Made by a program: the position numbers and the translations under genes | Shown: positions 56,404 to 64,000 of the stretch, piece after piece | How positions within the stretch are numbered: the stretch's first letter is position 1 | Layout of the letters: each line of letters starts with the position of its first letter | Notes under the pieces: generated by a model | What the model saw: the letters and a program-made list of their open reading frames with translations, nothing else | The model's database searches: none | Told to the model about the DNA's origin: nothing | Source of the DNA: Thermotoga profunda AZM34c06 | Lineage (GTDB): Bacteria; Thermotogota; Thermotogae; Thermotogales; DSM-5069 | Length of the DNA: 64,000 bases | NCBI RefSeq assembly: GCF_000828675.1 | Contig: NZ_AP014510.1 | Span: 763,413 to 827,412, forward strand | Direction of reading: 5' to 3'

Positions 56404-57849
56404 ATGAGTAAAGAGCGTTATTTGAAATCTTTTGTTAGTTTTTCTGTAGGTACATGGGCTAATGCACTTTTGTCATTTATTACAACTCCAGTAGTTACCT
56501 TTCTTATCTCACCTAAGGAATTCGGAAAGGCAAGTATTTATACTTTAGTATACTCTATCTTACTAATTGTAGTCCGTTTGGGAACAGAGCAGTCTTATGT
56601 GCGGTTTTTCTACGAGTTTTCCGAAACCGATCGAAAGAAACTTTTATGGAATTGCATGTGGCCAGGGTTATGGTTGCTTGCTATGATTTCGATTGTGTTG
56701 ATGTTTTTCTCACGCAACATTTCGAAACTGATTGTAGGTGAGTGCGATAGTAAGATAATTCTTCTTTTGATTTTTTCACTTTTCACGGGTCTTCTGCAAA
56801 TTTATAACATGTACTCAATCAGGATGAAGCAGATGGGATGGCGGTATTCGTTTATACAAGTATTATTTAATCTTTTTAATTTTGCCGGTGTTCTTTCTTT
56901 TTCACTGATCTTCGCCAGGAATTTTTATTCTATTGTTGTTGGGCAAATTGTTGCCAATATTGGTGCGTTTGCAATAGGTGTCGCATTTGAAACGGATTAT
57001 TGGAAACCTGTTAAGTGGCAAATGGATATTTTGAAAAAGGTTGTTTTGTATGGCATTCCGTTTGTACCAACCTCCTTGTTACTGTGGGTTTTTCAATCTA
57101 TCGATCGATTAACCCTTCGAGCAATGACGTCTTTCGATGAAGTTGGTCTGTACACCGCGGCTTTCAAGGTTGTCAGCGCAATGAACTTGATCCAGGCTGG
57201 TTTTACAACTTTTTGGGTCCCGGTATCATACGAACAGTTTCAGAAAGATCCAGACGACAAGCATTTGTACAAGAAGATGAATGAAATCATTTCAGTCTTG
57301 ATGTTTTTATTTGCAAGTGTTGTTGTACTTGGTAAGGATGTTATTTTCTTGATTGTTTCAAGAAATTATAGACCCTCGGCATACATTGCACCGTTTCTTG
57401 TTCTTGGGCCGGTTATGTATTCTATATCCGAAACAACGGTTTTGGGTATTAATTTTATGAAAAAGACCTACTGGCACTTTGTTATTTCTGTGTTTACAAG
57501 TACGACAAATGTGCTGGGAAACATTTTGCTTGTACCACTACTTGGTGCAAAAGGTGCGGCAATTTCAACGGGATTAAGTTATGTGTTGTTCTTTACTTTG
57601 AGGACAAAGATAAGCACAAAGTTGTATCCGGTGGATTATGAACTTGGAAAGATTTATGCATCAACGGTTTTGTTGGTATTTCAATGTTATTTTGCGACGA
57701 TGAATAGGAATTTGTTGTTGAATGTGGTTGTTGGTTTGTTAACGGTTTGTGGTATAGGATTAGTTTATAGAAAAGTGTTGTTGAGAGAATCTAAGGAAGC
57801 GATTGTAATGTTGAAGAGGTTTGTTAACGAGAGACGAAGAGGCGTATGA
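56404..57849 (+). CDS. wzx: Wzx-type polysaccharide flippase
   Basis: The 481-residue protein has about 12-14 membrane helices of the MOP exporter fold. It begins LKSFVSFSVGTWANALLSFITTPVVTF and contains RLGTEQSYVRFFYEF and IDRLTLRAMTSFDEVGLYTAAFKV, which are usual in O-unit flippases. It would turn lipid-linked units to the outer face for the EpsG-like polymerase at 46088. ATG at 56404 is chosen over GTG at 56392. Confidence 0.88.
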   Translation: MSKERYLKSFVSFSVGTWANALLSFITTPVVTFLISPKEFGKASIYTLVYSILLIVVRLGTEQSYVRFFYEFSETDRKKLLWNCMWPGLWLLAMISIVLMFFSRNISKLIVGECDSKIILLLIFSLFTGLLQIYNMYSIRMKQMGWRYSFIQVLFNLFNFAGVLSFSLIFARNFYSIVVGQIVANIGAFAIGVAFETDYWKPVKWQMDILKKVVLYGIPFVPTSLLLWVFQSIDRLTLRAMTSFDEVGLYTAAFKVVSAMNLIQAGFTTFWVPVSYEQFQKDPDDKHLYKKMNEIISVLMFLFASVVVLGKDVIFLIVSRNYRPSAYIAPFLVLGPVMYSISETTVLGINFMKKTYWHFVISVFTSTTNVLGNILLVPLLGAKGAAISTGLSYVLFFTLRTKISTKLYPVDYELGKIYASTVLLVFQCYFATMNRNLLLNVVVGLLTVCGIGLVYRKVLLRESKEAIVMLKRFVNERRRGV

Positions 57850-57882
57850 ACTTTAAGGTTATATGAAACAGGAGGAAATCAT

Positions 57883-58974
57883 ATGAAAATCCTCGTGATA
57901 GGGTACATGCATCCTAAAAATGATAAAAGGGTATTTCGAACGGTAAGAGCATTGTCAGAAAGGTGCGAGGTGATCTATCAATACTGGACAGACAAAGATG
58001 AGAAGGAGTACGTCGATGGTAATGTCAGATATATGCCAGTGAAATACACGAAAAATACAAAGGGCAACTATATAGTGGAATACATGAGAAGGATAAAGTT
58101 TGACAGATTAATTTTGGATATGATCGAGAACTTTGAATACGATGTTGTGTACTTTCACCATTTCTTGGCAAGTTTGCCCGTTAAGGCTTTTGAGGTGGCA
58201 AAGAGAAGAGGAAAGATGATTGTATACGATGTGCACGAGTATCACCCTGAAAATTTCTTGAATGCGCTAAAAGGGGTCTTAAAGTATTTGAAAGAAAAGG
58301 TTGTATTGAATATATTCAAAAAACAATTGACTTTGTCAGACAAGGTTATTTTTGTTTCCAAAGAAATGCAGGAAGATGTGTACAAAAGGCTTTCAATTGA
58401 CAAGCCCTATCTTGTTTTTCCAAATTATGCAGATGATGTGTTTTTCTCGGAGAAAAGGGAGAAGGAGATATGCATTGTTGGAAAAGTATCGAGGGGTATG
58501 GAACATGAGAAGGGAATTTTGAAGAAGTTAATTGAGCACGGGTTTAGGGTCAAGTTAATAGGTATGGATTTGGGTGTGCTAAGTGATATTCCACATGAGT
58601 ACAAAGCCTTTATGCCATACGAAGAGATGATGAAAGAACTTTCAAAATGTACTTTTTCCCTTATTTCGTACAATACGATCGGCTATGAAAATTACAAAAA
58701 CGATATATTCGCACTACCAAACAAGTATTACGATTCACTTGCAGCTGGAGTGCCTGTTATAGTGAAGAATACGTTTGTGTCGATGGTAAAAGAAGTAGAG
58801 AAGTACGGCATAGGTGTGGTGATTGATCCTAAGGATGTAAATGGTTCTGTGAAGAAGATACTGGATGCTTATGAAAATTACCAAGCATTGATTAATAATG
58901 TGAAAAAATACCAGCACATGTTTGTATTTGATGAGGCGAAAAAAGACGAGCTCTTGAGTTTTATCTTAAGTTGA
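57883..58974 (+). CDS. Glycosyltransferase family 4
   Basis: The 363-residue GT-B protein starts KILVIGYMHPKNDKRVFRTVRAL. It has VVYFHHFLASLPVKAFEVAKRRGKMIVYDVHEYHPENF near residue 90 (read in parts), VFPNYADDVFF near residue 180, and YENYKNDIFALPNKYYDSLAAGVPVIV near residue 265. Such enzymes often add a hexose or an amino sugar. The ATG follows AGGAGGAAATC. The gene ends before two convergent ATPase-related sequences. Confidence 0.88.
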   Translation: MKILVIGYMHPKNDKRVFRTVRALSERCEVIYQYWTDKDEKEYVDGNVRYMPVKYTKNTKGNYIVEYMRRIKFDRLILDMIENFEYDVVYFHHFLASLPVKAFEVAKRRGKMIVYDVHEYHPENFLNALKGVLKYLKEKVVLNIFKKQLTLSDKVIFVSKEMQEDVYKRLSIDKPYLVFPNYADDVFFSEKREKEICIVGKVSRGMEHEKGILKKLIEHGFRVKLIGMDLGVLSDIPHEYKAFMPYEEMMKELSKCTFSLISYNTIGYENYKNDIFALPNKYYDSLAAGVPVIVKNTFVSMVKEVEKYGIGVVIDPKDVNGSVKKILDAYENYQALINNVKKYQHMFVFDEAKKDELLSFILS

Positions 58975-59040
58975 GGTTATCTGTTGTCGAGCCTGTACGG
59001 TGTTTGTCGAGCTTGTCGACGGTGACAAGATGAAGATTTT

Positions 59041-60216
59041 TTACCACAACATGCCAAGTGTCCACAGGGGTATTGTGTTTCTTATGGGAAGATCGATATC
59101 ATCTCTAACGACAAAGTCACTTGATTTTGATCGTTTATTTTTTCCCCAGATTTCAAGCTTTACAACTTTTGCACCTTCGAATATGAAATCTGCCTCCTCT
59201 TCATTTTTGCTGGCTAAGATCTTTCCCCTCTCTTTAAGTGCAAAGATTGTGAAGGCTTCTCTGAAGTTTCCAATTTCCCCTTCAAGGGCATAGTACAAGG
59301 CTGGATCGGCAAAGAAAATCTTCGCGCCCTTAGAGTATGGCTTTTCAATCTTGTCTTTGTAGGCTATATTTATCACGCCGGATTCTTCCATAGCGTGAAG
59401 AAGTTCGTACAATTTAGGCTTTCCTATAGCCCACTGCCTGCACATTGATTCGACGTTAAATGTTTGGATTTTAGAGTATGCAAGGTGGCTGATTATCGCT
59501 TTCATCACTCCAAAGTGATTTTCATGAACAACGTTTAGCAGGTGTGTTATGTCGTAGTATATCGTTTTTTCAAGGGTGTTCAATAGCTTCTCTTTGAAAT
59601 TCCCTTCGATGTAGAACGGTCTGGTGCCTTTTTCGCGATAGTCTTTGAAAAAGTTCAATATGTCTACTTGCCTTAAGATTTCAGAAGTGTATTCGGCGAG
59701 GTTTTCGAACGGTGAATCTAATACTTCTAAATCAATGCCCGCTTCGAAATGTATGTACTCTCTTAGAGACATCAATGGAAGTTTCAAAAGCACAAATCGC
59801 CTTGAAAGATCGTCCACGCTTTTTCTCAGTAACACAGAACTACTGTCGGAAATCCAGATCGTTTTGTTTGGAAAGGAATCGTACAAGAACTTCAGCATGG
59901 CGGACCAATTTGGCATAAAGTGAATTTCGTCGATGATAACACCCGGGTAGTTTATGAGAATCGTTTCGAGTAAATCTTGCAGAGGTACAGTTAAAAGGAG
60001 CGGATCATCGCCCGAGATATACAACAAGTTGTGCCTTTTTGCCATGAGAAGCAGGAAGGTGGTTTTGCCAACACCTCGTGGACCATGAAGTAGTATTGCC
60101 CTGTTTTGAAATTTCGCTTCAAGCTGCTTGAAAAACAATCGTTTCCTTTCTGGCAAGAAGTTTGTTAGCCTTGTTGTACGTAGTTCAAGCCTTTCAATTA
60201 TTTGATTTAGATCCAT
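59041..60216 (-). CDS. AAA ATPase of the DUF4143 (AAA_14) type
   Basis: The 391-residue protein has Walker A LLHGPRGVGKTTFLL near residue 42, Walker B GVIIDEIHFMPNW near residue 90 and WISDSSSVLLRK as sensor 1. The C-terminal DUF4143 part contains FADPALYYALEGEIGNFREAFT and VVKLEIWGKNKRSKSSDFVV, the latter a PD-(D/E)XK-like strand-helix. The role is unknown; such genes are multicopy and scattered among prokaryotes. It runs against the polysaccharide genes and is probably a separate acquisition. The ATG has CAGGAGGTG upstream. Confidence 0.85.
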   Translation of the reverse strand: MDLNQIIERLELRTTRLTNFLPERKRLFFKQLEAKFQNRAILLHGPRGVGKTTFLLLMAKRHNLLYISGDDPLLLTVPLQDLLETILINYPGVIIDEIHFMPNWSAMLKFLYDSFPNKTIWISDSSSVLLRKSVDDLSRRFVLLKLPLMSLREYIHFEAGIDLEVLDSPFENLAEYTSEILRQVDILNFFKDYREKGTRPFYIEGNFKEKLLNTLEKTIYYDITHLLNVVHENHFGVMKAIISHLAYSKIQTFNVESMCRQWAIGKPKLYELLHAMEESGVINIAYKDKIEKPYSKGAKIFFADPALYYALEGEIGNFREAFTIFALKERGKILASKNEEEADFIFEGAKVVKLEIWGKNKRSKSSDFVVRDDIDLPIRNTIPLWTLGMLW

Positions 60217-60387
60217 CCTAACACCTCCTGGATATTGTTCAAAACTGATTGTATCATAAATAGTTTTAATGTAAAACGATTTATTACAAAGAACACTATT
60301 ATAGTTTTATATCAAAACGAAAATAACTTATTTCAGTTTTGTATTGAAACGATTTAGGTACTGTCAGGCTATAAATATTGCCGAAAG

Positions 60388-60580
60388 GTTGATAAATGAA
60401 TCCAAGCAAGAGAAAGTTTAGTTTCTTCTTTTGCCAGTTGTTGAGTCTGTCCAGTGTTTGGAGTACAAAATCCCTTGATTTTGAGGATTTCTTTTTCCCG
60501 ATGATTTCTAATTTAATACCTTCAAAGGCAAGATATCCTTCCTCTTCGTTAAAGAACTCTGGTTGCAAGCGGAAATAGAC
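60388..60580 (-). pseudogene. Remnant of a second DUF4143-type ATPase C-terminus
   Basis: FNEEEGYLAFEGIKLEIIGKKKSSKSRDFVLQ aligns with the C-terminal strand-helix of the complete gene at 59041. A 108-residue frame (60299-60625) contains it, but its N-terminal part has no counterpart in the family and the ATPase domain is missing. It is best read as a decayed tail. Confidence 0.6.
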
Positions 60581-60625
60581 TTTGAAGGAGGATTGAAAAA
60601 TATTGTGGTTCATTTGGGATTGCAA

Positions 60626-61068
60626 TAGTTTTTTCTATGAGTTTTCTGAAATAGATTGAAAGAAGCTCTTGTAAAATTGCATTTAGTGTGATTTTCAAGA
60701 AAGAATTGAAAAATTTTCAGATAATCAATTTTTGTCTATGAGGGAAGATGAAAACATTATGGATTTAAATCTTTTATCTTTCCAAATGTTAAGGATACAA
60801 TCTTTTTGTGGGCCAGCGAGCACGGAAAAAGAATCCAGAAATTTACTTTCTTGTTGTGGGAAAGCAAGAACCATTACTTTGCATCGTCTTCTGCTTTGTT
60901 GATCCTCGGACCTGATGAAAGTCTTTCAAGTGTCTCACTCATATGCATGTTTGTCATCGTGATGTTTCGTCAGCGCGTTAATGTTTCGGAATTGTTGGAA
61001 AAAATTTTAGGTTTTTTGGATACGACCAGAGAACAATTTGATTGATAGCTACAGAGGGGGTATAAGAC
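60626..61068. other. Gene-free stretch, probably decayed DNA
   Basis: I find no supported gene. A 79-codon plus-strand frame (60806-61045) has no SD and low-complexity hydrophobic content, and I recognise nothing in it. An SD (GAGGGGG) for the following gene stands at its end. Confidence 0.5.
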
Positions 61069-62424
61069 ATGAAATTTGAAGATGTTATAAAACTCATAGA
61101 GAAAAAGGACTTTTCTGCGGCAAAACAGCTGGCACAAAGTATAGAAAGCGATATCGAAAGGTTGAATATCCTTGGAATAATCAATTTCTATGAAAATAAC
61201 TTAGACGATGCACTTAAGGATTTTAAAAACGCTTTGGAAATCGCTCCAACTCACAACGATGTGTTATTCAATTATGCAAAAGTATTGTTTGAAAAAGGCG
61301 AATATTTTGAATCTTGGAGGTACCTTACAAGAATAAGTGACAAATCATGGGAAATTTGGGATATGCTTGGAGATACTCAATTCAAATCAGGAAACATGCC
61401 AATGGCTCTTCACTATTACAAGAAAGCCTACGATATGTCCAATTTATCAGAATTGAAAACTAAGTACGATTCCTTGAGAAACCAATACCACACAGGAAAG
61501 AAGTTTGCCATATTGTGCCTCCCGGGACTTGATAACTTTATTCACAATATATCCGAGATATTATCACATGTATATGACGTAAAACTGGTGGTAAGCGCTG
61601 ATTCGAAGGAGATTCAGGAAGCTTACAGCTGGGCAGATATAGTCTGGCTTGAATGGGCAAACGAAATGGCTGTTGCGATAACAAACAACCTTCCGAAAGG
61701 CACAAAAAAGATAATTTGCCGCCTACACCGTTACGAAGCCTTCGCAAATTATACAAGAAACATAAATTGGAAAAACGTGGATAGGTTGATACTTGTTGCC
61801 GAACACATAGGTGATGTTTTAAAAGAATATCACTCAAATGCCTATGAAAAATTTCGTGATAAAATTGTCGTCGTGCCAAACGGTTTGGATCTTTGTAAAT
61901 TCGATTTTAGACCACGTGGCCACGGATACAACATAGCTATCGTTGCACTGATAAATCATAGGAAAGATCCAGCCGCTTGGCTTCAAGTAATAGGCTATCT
62001 CAAACAAATAGATCCACGTTACACACTGCATATAGCTGGTTCCTTTCAAGAAATTCACTACCAGAATTATTTTGAACATTTCATTAAAGAAGCAGACCTT
62101 GAAGAGAACGTCAAACTCTACGGGCACATTAAAGACATAGCCAAATTCTTGGAAGATAAAAACTATATTCTGTCTACGAGCATCCACGAAGGTCATCCGT
62201 ACAACATAATGGAAGCAATGGCAAGGGGCATTAAGCCTATCATTCATAATTATGAAGGAGCTAAAGTGCAATGGCCAGAAAAGCTTGTGTACAACTTCAT
62301 CTTTGAAATTCCGAAGATAATAGAATCTGAGTACTCTTCAGAAAGATATAGAAAACATGTGGAGGACAATTATTCTCTTGAAAGGCAGATGGAGAAAATA
62401 CTATATTTGATTATTACTCTATAA
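61069..62424 (+). CDS. TPR repeat protein fused to a GT4 glycosyltransferase
   Basis: The first 140 residues form about three TPR units (LNILGIINFYENNLDDALKDFKNALEIAP, then NYAKVLFEKGEYFESWRYL and DMLGDTQFKSGNMPMALHYYKKAYDM). The rest is a GT-B glycosyltransferase: CRLHRYEAFA, VVVPNGLDLCKF near residue 268, LHIAGSF, VKLYGHIKDI and LSTSIHEGHPYNIMEAMARGIKPI near residue 375. The TPR part may recruit a protein substrate or a complex, as in protein glycosylation. The protein has 451 residues; the ATG follows GAGGGGG. Confidence 0.85.
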   Translation: MKFEDVIKLIEKKDFSAAKQLAQSIESDIERLNILGIINFYENNLDDALKDFKNALEIAPTHNDVLFNYAKVLFEKGEYFESWRYLTRISDKSWEIWDMLGDTQFKSGNMPMALHYYKKAYDMSNLSELKTKYDSLRNQYHTGKKFAILCLPGLDNFIHNISEILSHVYDVKLVVSADSKEIQEAYSWADIVWLEWANEMAVAITNNLPKGTKKIICRLHRYEAFANYTRNINWKNVDRLILVAEHIGDVLKEYHSNAYEKFRDKIVVVPNGLDLCKFDFRPRGHGYNIAIVALINHRKDPAAWLQVIGYLKQIDPRYTLHIAGSFQEIHYQNYFEHFIKEADLEENVKLYGHIKDIAKFLEDKNYILSTSIHEGHPYNIMEAMARGIKPIIHNYEGAKVQWPEKLVYNFIFEIPKIIESEYSSERYRKHVEDNYSLERQMEKILYLIITL

Positions 62425-62439
62425 GGAGGAAAAAGAACT

Positions 62440-63132
62440 ATGGCTTCTTTAATGGATTATTTGAGTGGAAAGGAATTTTCAAACGGTCTTCAAATATCTT
62501 TTCCAGATCAACCTTATACAACGCGATTAGAGTTTCTTGAAAAGCTCTGCGTGAGTAAGCGAGTTCTTCACATAGGTTTTGCGGACCACAAAGATGTGAT
62601 TAATGAGAAAATCAAGAACAATCTCTGGCTTCACAAAAGGCTTTTAGATGTCTCACAAAGCTGCTATGGAATAGATATTAATTGTGACAGTGTAGAGTAC
62701 GTGAGGAAAGAACTTGGAATCTCTAATGTGTATTGTCTGGATATAATAACCGAAGAACTTCCTACGGATCTTTTAGAAAAGAACTTCGACATAGCAATTC
62801 TCGGTGAAGTTATCGAACATGTTAACAATCCAGTATTGTTCCTGAGTAAAATAAAAAATAAATTGTCACTTATTTGTCGCTCACTGGTTATAACAACTCC
62901 CAATGCACTTAGATTGGCTAATTTTGAATTTGCACTCCGTGGAATTGAAACAATCAACACGGACCATCGGTATTGGTTTACACCTTATACACTTATGAAA
63001 GTAGCAACTGAAGCTGGTTTAGTGATACAAAACTTATATTTCGTCAATAGCTATTACAACCAAAAAGACTTTTACCTTCTTTCCAAAATTCCTATTCTCA
63101 GAGAGGATCTGGTTTTGATTGCGCAGATTTGA
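62440..63132 (+). CDS. Class I SAM-dependent methyltransferase
   Basis: The 230-residue protein has VLHIGFADHKDVI as the AdoMet loop (with HIGF for the usual DxGxGxG), YGIDINCDSVEYV as the second strand and FDIAILGEVIEHVNNPVLFLSKI as the central strand. TTPNALRLANF and TDHRYWFTPYTL are typical of sugar or lipid methyltransferases of this group. It probably methylates a sugar of the polymer. The ATG follows AAGGAGG. It is coupled by position (15 bases) to the TPR-GT gene. Confidence 0.85.
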   Translation: MASLMDYLSGKEFSNGLQISFPDQPYTTRLEFLEKLCVSKRVLHIGFADHKDVINEKIKNNLWLHKRLLDVSQSCYGIDINCDSVEYVRKELGISNVYCLDIITEELPTDLLEKNFDIAILGEVIEHVNNPVLFLSKIKNKLSLICRSLVITTPNALRLANFEFALRGIETINTDHRYWFTPYTLMKVATEAGLVIQNLYFVNSYYNQKDFYLLSKIPILREDLVLIAQI

Positions 63133-63170
63133 TTAAAACAAAAACCCCCACTGTATTAGCAGAGGGGGTT
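63131..63170 (-). terminator. Intrinsic terminator of a former rRNA operon
   Basis: The minus strand reads AACCCCC-TCTG-loop-CAGT-GGGGGTT followed by TTTGTTTTAATC (stem arms at 63143-63149 and 63164-63170). It lies just behind the 3' end of the 5S fragment, the normal place of an rrn terminator. It can also stop the methyltransferase transcript on the plus strand. Confidence 0.75.
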
Positions 63171-63186
63171 GTTTGGGATATATCAA

Positions 63187-63236
63187 GCCTGGGCATTACC
63201 TACTCTCGCAAGGGGTCGCCCTACCATCGACCCGTA
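63187..63236 (-). rRNA. 3' fragment of a 5S rRNA gene
   Basis: The minus strand reads CGATGGTAGGGCGACCCCTT, then GCGAGAGTAGGTAATGCCCAGGC, the 3' third of a bacterial 5S rRNA (loop E/helix IV and the closing helix I strand; compare E. coli CGATGGTAGTGTGGGGTCTC and GCGAGAGTAGG). The 5' part is absent: no GCCTGGG partner for helix I is found within 150 bases. The break lies near 63236, where an epimerase fragment begins. Confidence 0.75.
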
Positions 63237-63377
63237 GTTGAACTACCTGACAAGTTCATATCTGGAAGGAAGAGATTCTCAAATGAGAGATTGAGGAAAT
63301 TAGGTTGGCAACAGAAGGTACCACTGAAAGAAAGGTTGAAAGAAGTGATAAGGTGGTATGAGGGGATAATGAAATGA
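63237..63377 (+). pseudogene. C-terminal fragment of an NAD-dependent sugar epimerase/dehydratase
   Basis: The frame reads ELPDKFISGRKRFSNERLRKLGWQQ and then LKERLKEVIRWYEGIMK before a stop. This is the usual C-terminus of short-chain sugar-nucleotide epimerases, where a new domain helix is followed by xxLxxLGWxPxxxLxEGL and WY. The rest of the gene is absent; upstream lies the 5S fragment. Confidence 0.65.
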
Positions 63378-63645
63378 AAGTGGTGGTTCTTGGAGCAAGT
63401 GGATTCATAGGACAGAATTGGTGGAGTATTTACTTAAAGGTGGTTTTGAAGTTGTTTCTGTTTACTTTACACATGCAGTTGAATATTCAGGAACGATAAG
63501 TTATGAAAATTTTCTTCAGATTGGTGGAAGAATAGAAGCGGTAATATTTGCAGGAGGCAATTCTAACCATAATATTGAGAACAAACATTTATTTGAAAGC
63601 AATAGAAAAAGGCAGCAAATATATACAAGAAATTTTAGTTCATAA
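63374..63645 (+). pseudogene. Broken N-terminal part of an NAD-dependent epimerase
   Basis: ATG 63374 (overlapping the preceding stop) gives MKVVVLGASGFIG, the Rossmann start of an SDR epimerase. One base is missing near 63412; after it the correct frame continues as TELVEYLLKGGFEVVSVYF and then FLQIGGRIEAVIFAGGNSNHN. The reading ends near 63645 in unrelated residues. It is followed by the wecB tail repeat. Confidence 0.65.
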
Positions 63646-63649
63646 TGTG

Positions 63650-63817
63650 TTGAGTGATCCAGAAGATTTGACAGAAAAGTTTGAATTACTTATGAAACCA
63701 ACTGATTATCCAGAAAATCTTTATGGGGATGGACAAGCTGGAAGAAAAATCGCTGAGTTGATTGTTCGATATAACAGCAACTGATGGAAATTCAAAACAT
63801 AAATACTACGCATAAAA
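63650..63817 (+). repeat. Direct repeat of the wecB 3' end, copy B (wecB tail fragment)
   Basis: The segment encodes LTEKFELLMKPTDYPENLYG, then DGQAGRKIAELIVRY, equal to the WecB C-terminus apart from a few residues, and continues into the same non-coding tail as copy A. It may be the missing 3' end of the split wecB at 51374. Confidence 0.85.
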
Positions 63818-63844
63818 TGACTATCTTTCTTCTGATCGTGTTGA

Positions 63845-64000
63845 TCATGCGATGGCTGCTTGGTACGATACCTGATTGGAGTTCCTGTTGTGGTGCCACA
63901 GGTCACAGTGGATGAAATCATAGGTACGGGCTTGGTGAGAGATGAGAAACTGTCAAACAAAAAACTCGCATTGAAGATATTGGAAGAGTGTGTGATTTTT
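63845..64000 (+). CDS. Partial reading frame running off the window
   Basis: An open frame (possible TTG start at 63860) gives RYLIGVPVVVPQVTVDEIIG and then TGLVRDEKLSNKKLALKILEEC to the window end. The composition looks protein-like, but I do not recognise it and no SD is evident. It may be the damaged start or interior of a gene that continues to the right. Confidence 0.3.

Noticed and set aside
59000-59040. GTCGAGC-type repeated words near the end of the GT4 gene
   Set aside because: There are only two or three short imperfect words with no larger structure.
60806-61045. A 79-codon plus-strand frame starting with GTG
   Set aside because: It has no SD, odd composition and no recognised family; probably decayed DNA.
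63129-63377. An 82-codon gene spanning terminator, 5S fragment and epimerase end
   Set aside because: The frame is open only by chance across non-coding RNA sequence; only its last about 45 codons are real epimerase sequence.

Overview
The window reads as chromosomal DNA of a member of the Thermotogae, most likely a Pseudothermotoga or Thermotoga relative. The evidence is AT-rich DNA, tightly packed operons with overlapping stop/start codons, strong Shine-Dalgarno (SD) sites with frequent TTG and GTG starts, and proteins of Thermotogae character (863-residue SecA, Ala-Glu epimerase beside a DUF1611 protein, M55 peptidase). This placement is inferred from protein style, not from a database match.

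Region 1 (1-37,350) is a conserved housekeeping backbone. It opens with the tail of an upstream gene, then the RNase P RNA and truA. Next come a secreted propeller-like protein, tlyA, a lipid-anchored or secreted protein, secA and prfB. A minus-strand operon follows (GGDEF protein, M55 peptidase, phosphate butyryltransferase-like enzyme, degenerate NtrC-like protein). A divergent plus-strand operon encodes a B12-dependent methylmalonyl-CoA mutase system (radical SAM protein, two mutase subunits, MeaB). After tRNA-Pro come an mtnN-like nucleosidase and ligA, then pepV and a metallophosphoesterase. An eight-gene minus-strand operon carries Fe-S assembly genes: sufC, a short sufB, pnp, two cysteine desulfurase genes, two IscU-like scaffold genes and a ZIP transporter. 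A dipeptide epimerase/DUF1611 pair, a flagellar-export-like pair, mutL-rimI-sensor, an MFS transporter, a WecG/TagA glycosyltransferase and tRNA-Leu finish the backbone.

Region 2 (37,350-42,600) is an accessory island beginning right behind tRNA-Leu. It holds an Orc1/Cdc6-like AAA+ ATPase bracketed by 36-bp near-identical repeats made of TGTCACA-type units, a truncated start of an AAA-ATPase/PD-(D/E)XK gene, two full mosaic paralogues of that gene, and a HicB-HicA pair between them.

Region 3 (42,600-64,000) is a surface-polysaccharide locus in flux. It has a frameshifted mannose-1-phosphate guanylyltransferase, an initiating sugar-phosphate transferase, an EpsG-like polymerase, a Wzx flippase, several glycosyltransferases and wecB. 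It also has rmlA, rmlB, a sugar aminotransferase, a hexapeptide acetyltransferase and a WecF-family transferase, which together could make and transfer TDP-Fuc4NAc as in enterobacterial common antigen. The locus is littered with fragments: a cassette of DUF1659/DUF2922/sigma-like genes, a glycosyltransferase start, an internal wecB piece, a 172-bp repeat of the wecB tail, the 3' part of a 5S rRNA gene with its terminator, and broken epimerase pieces. This looks like repeated recombination between short homologies. The block at about 51.6-63.6 kb may be an insertion that split a second wecB copy.
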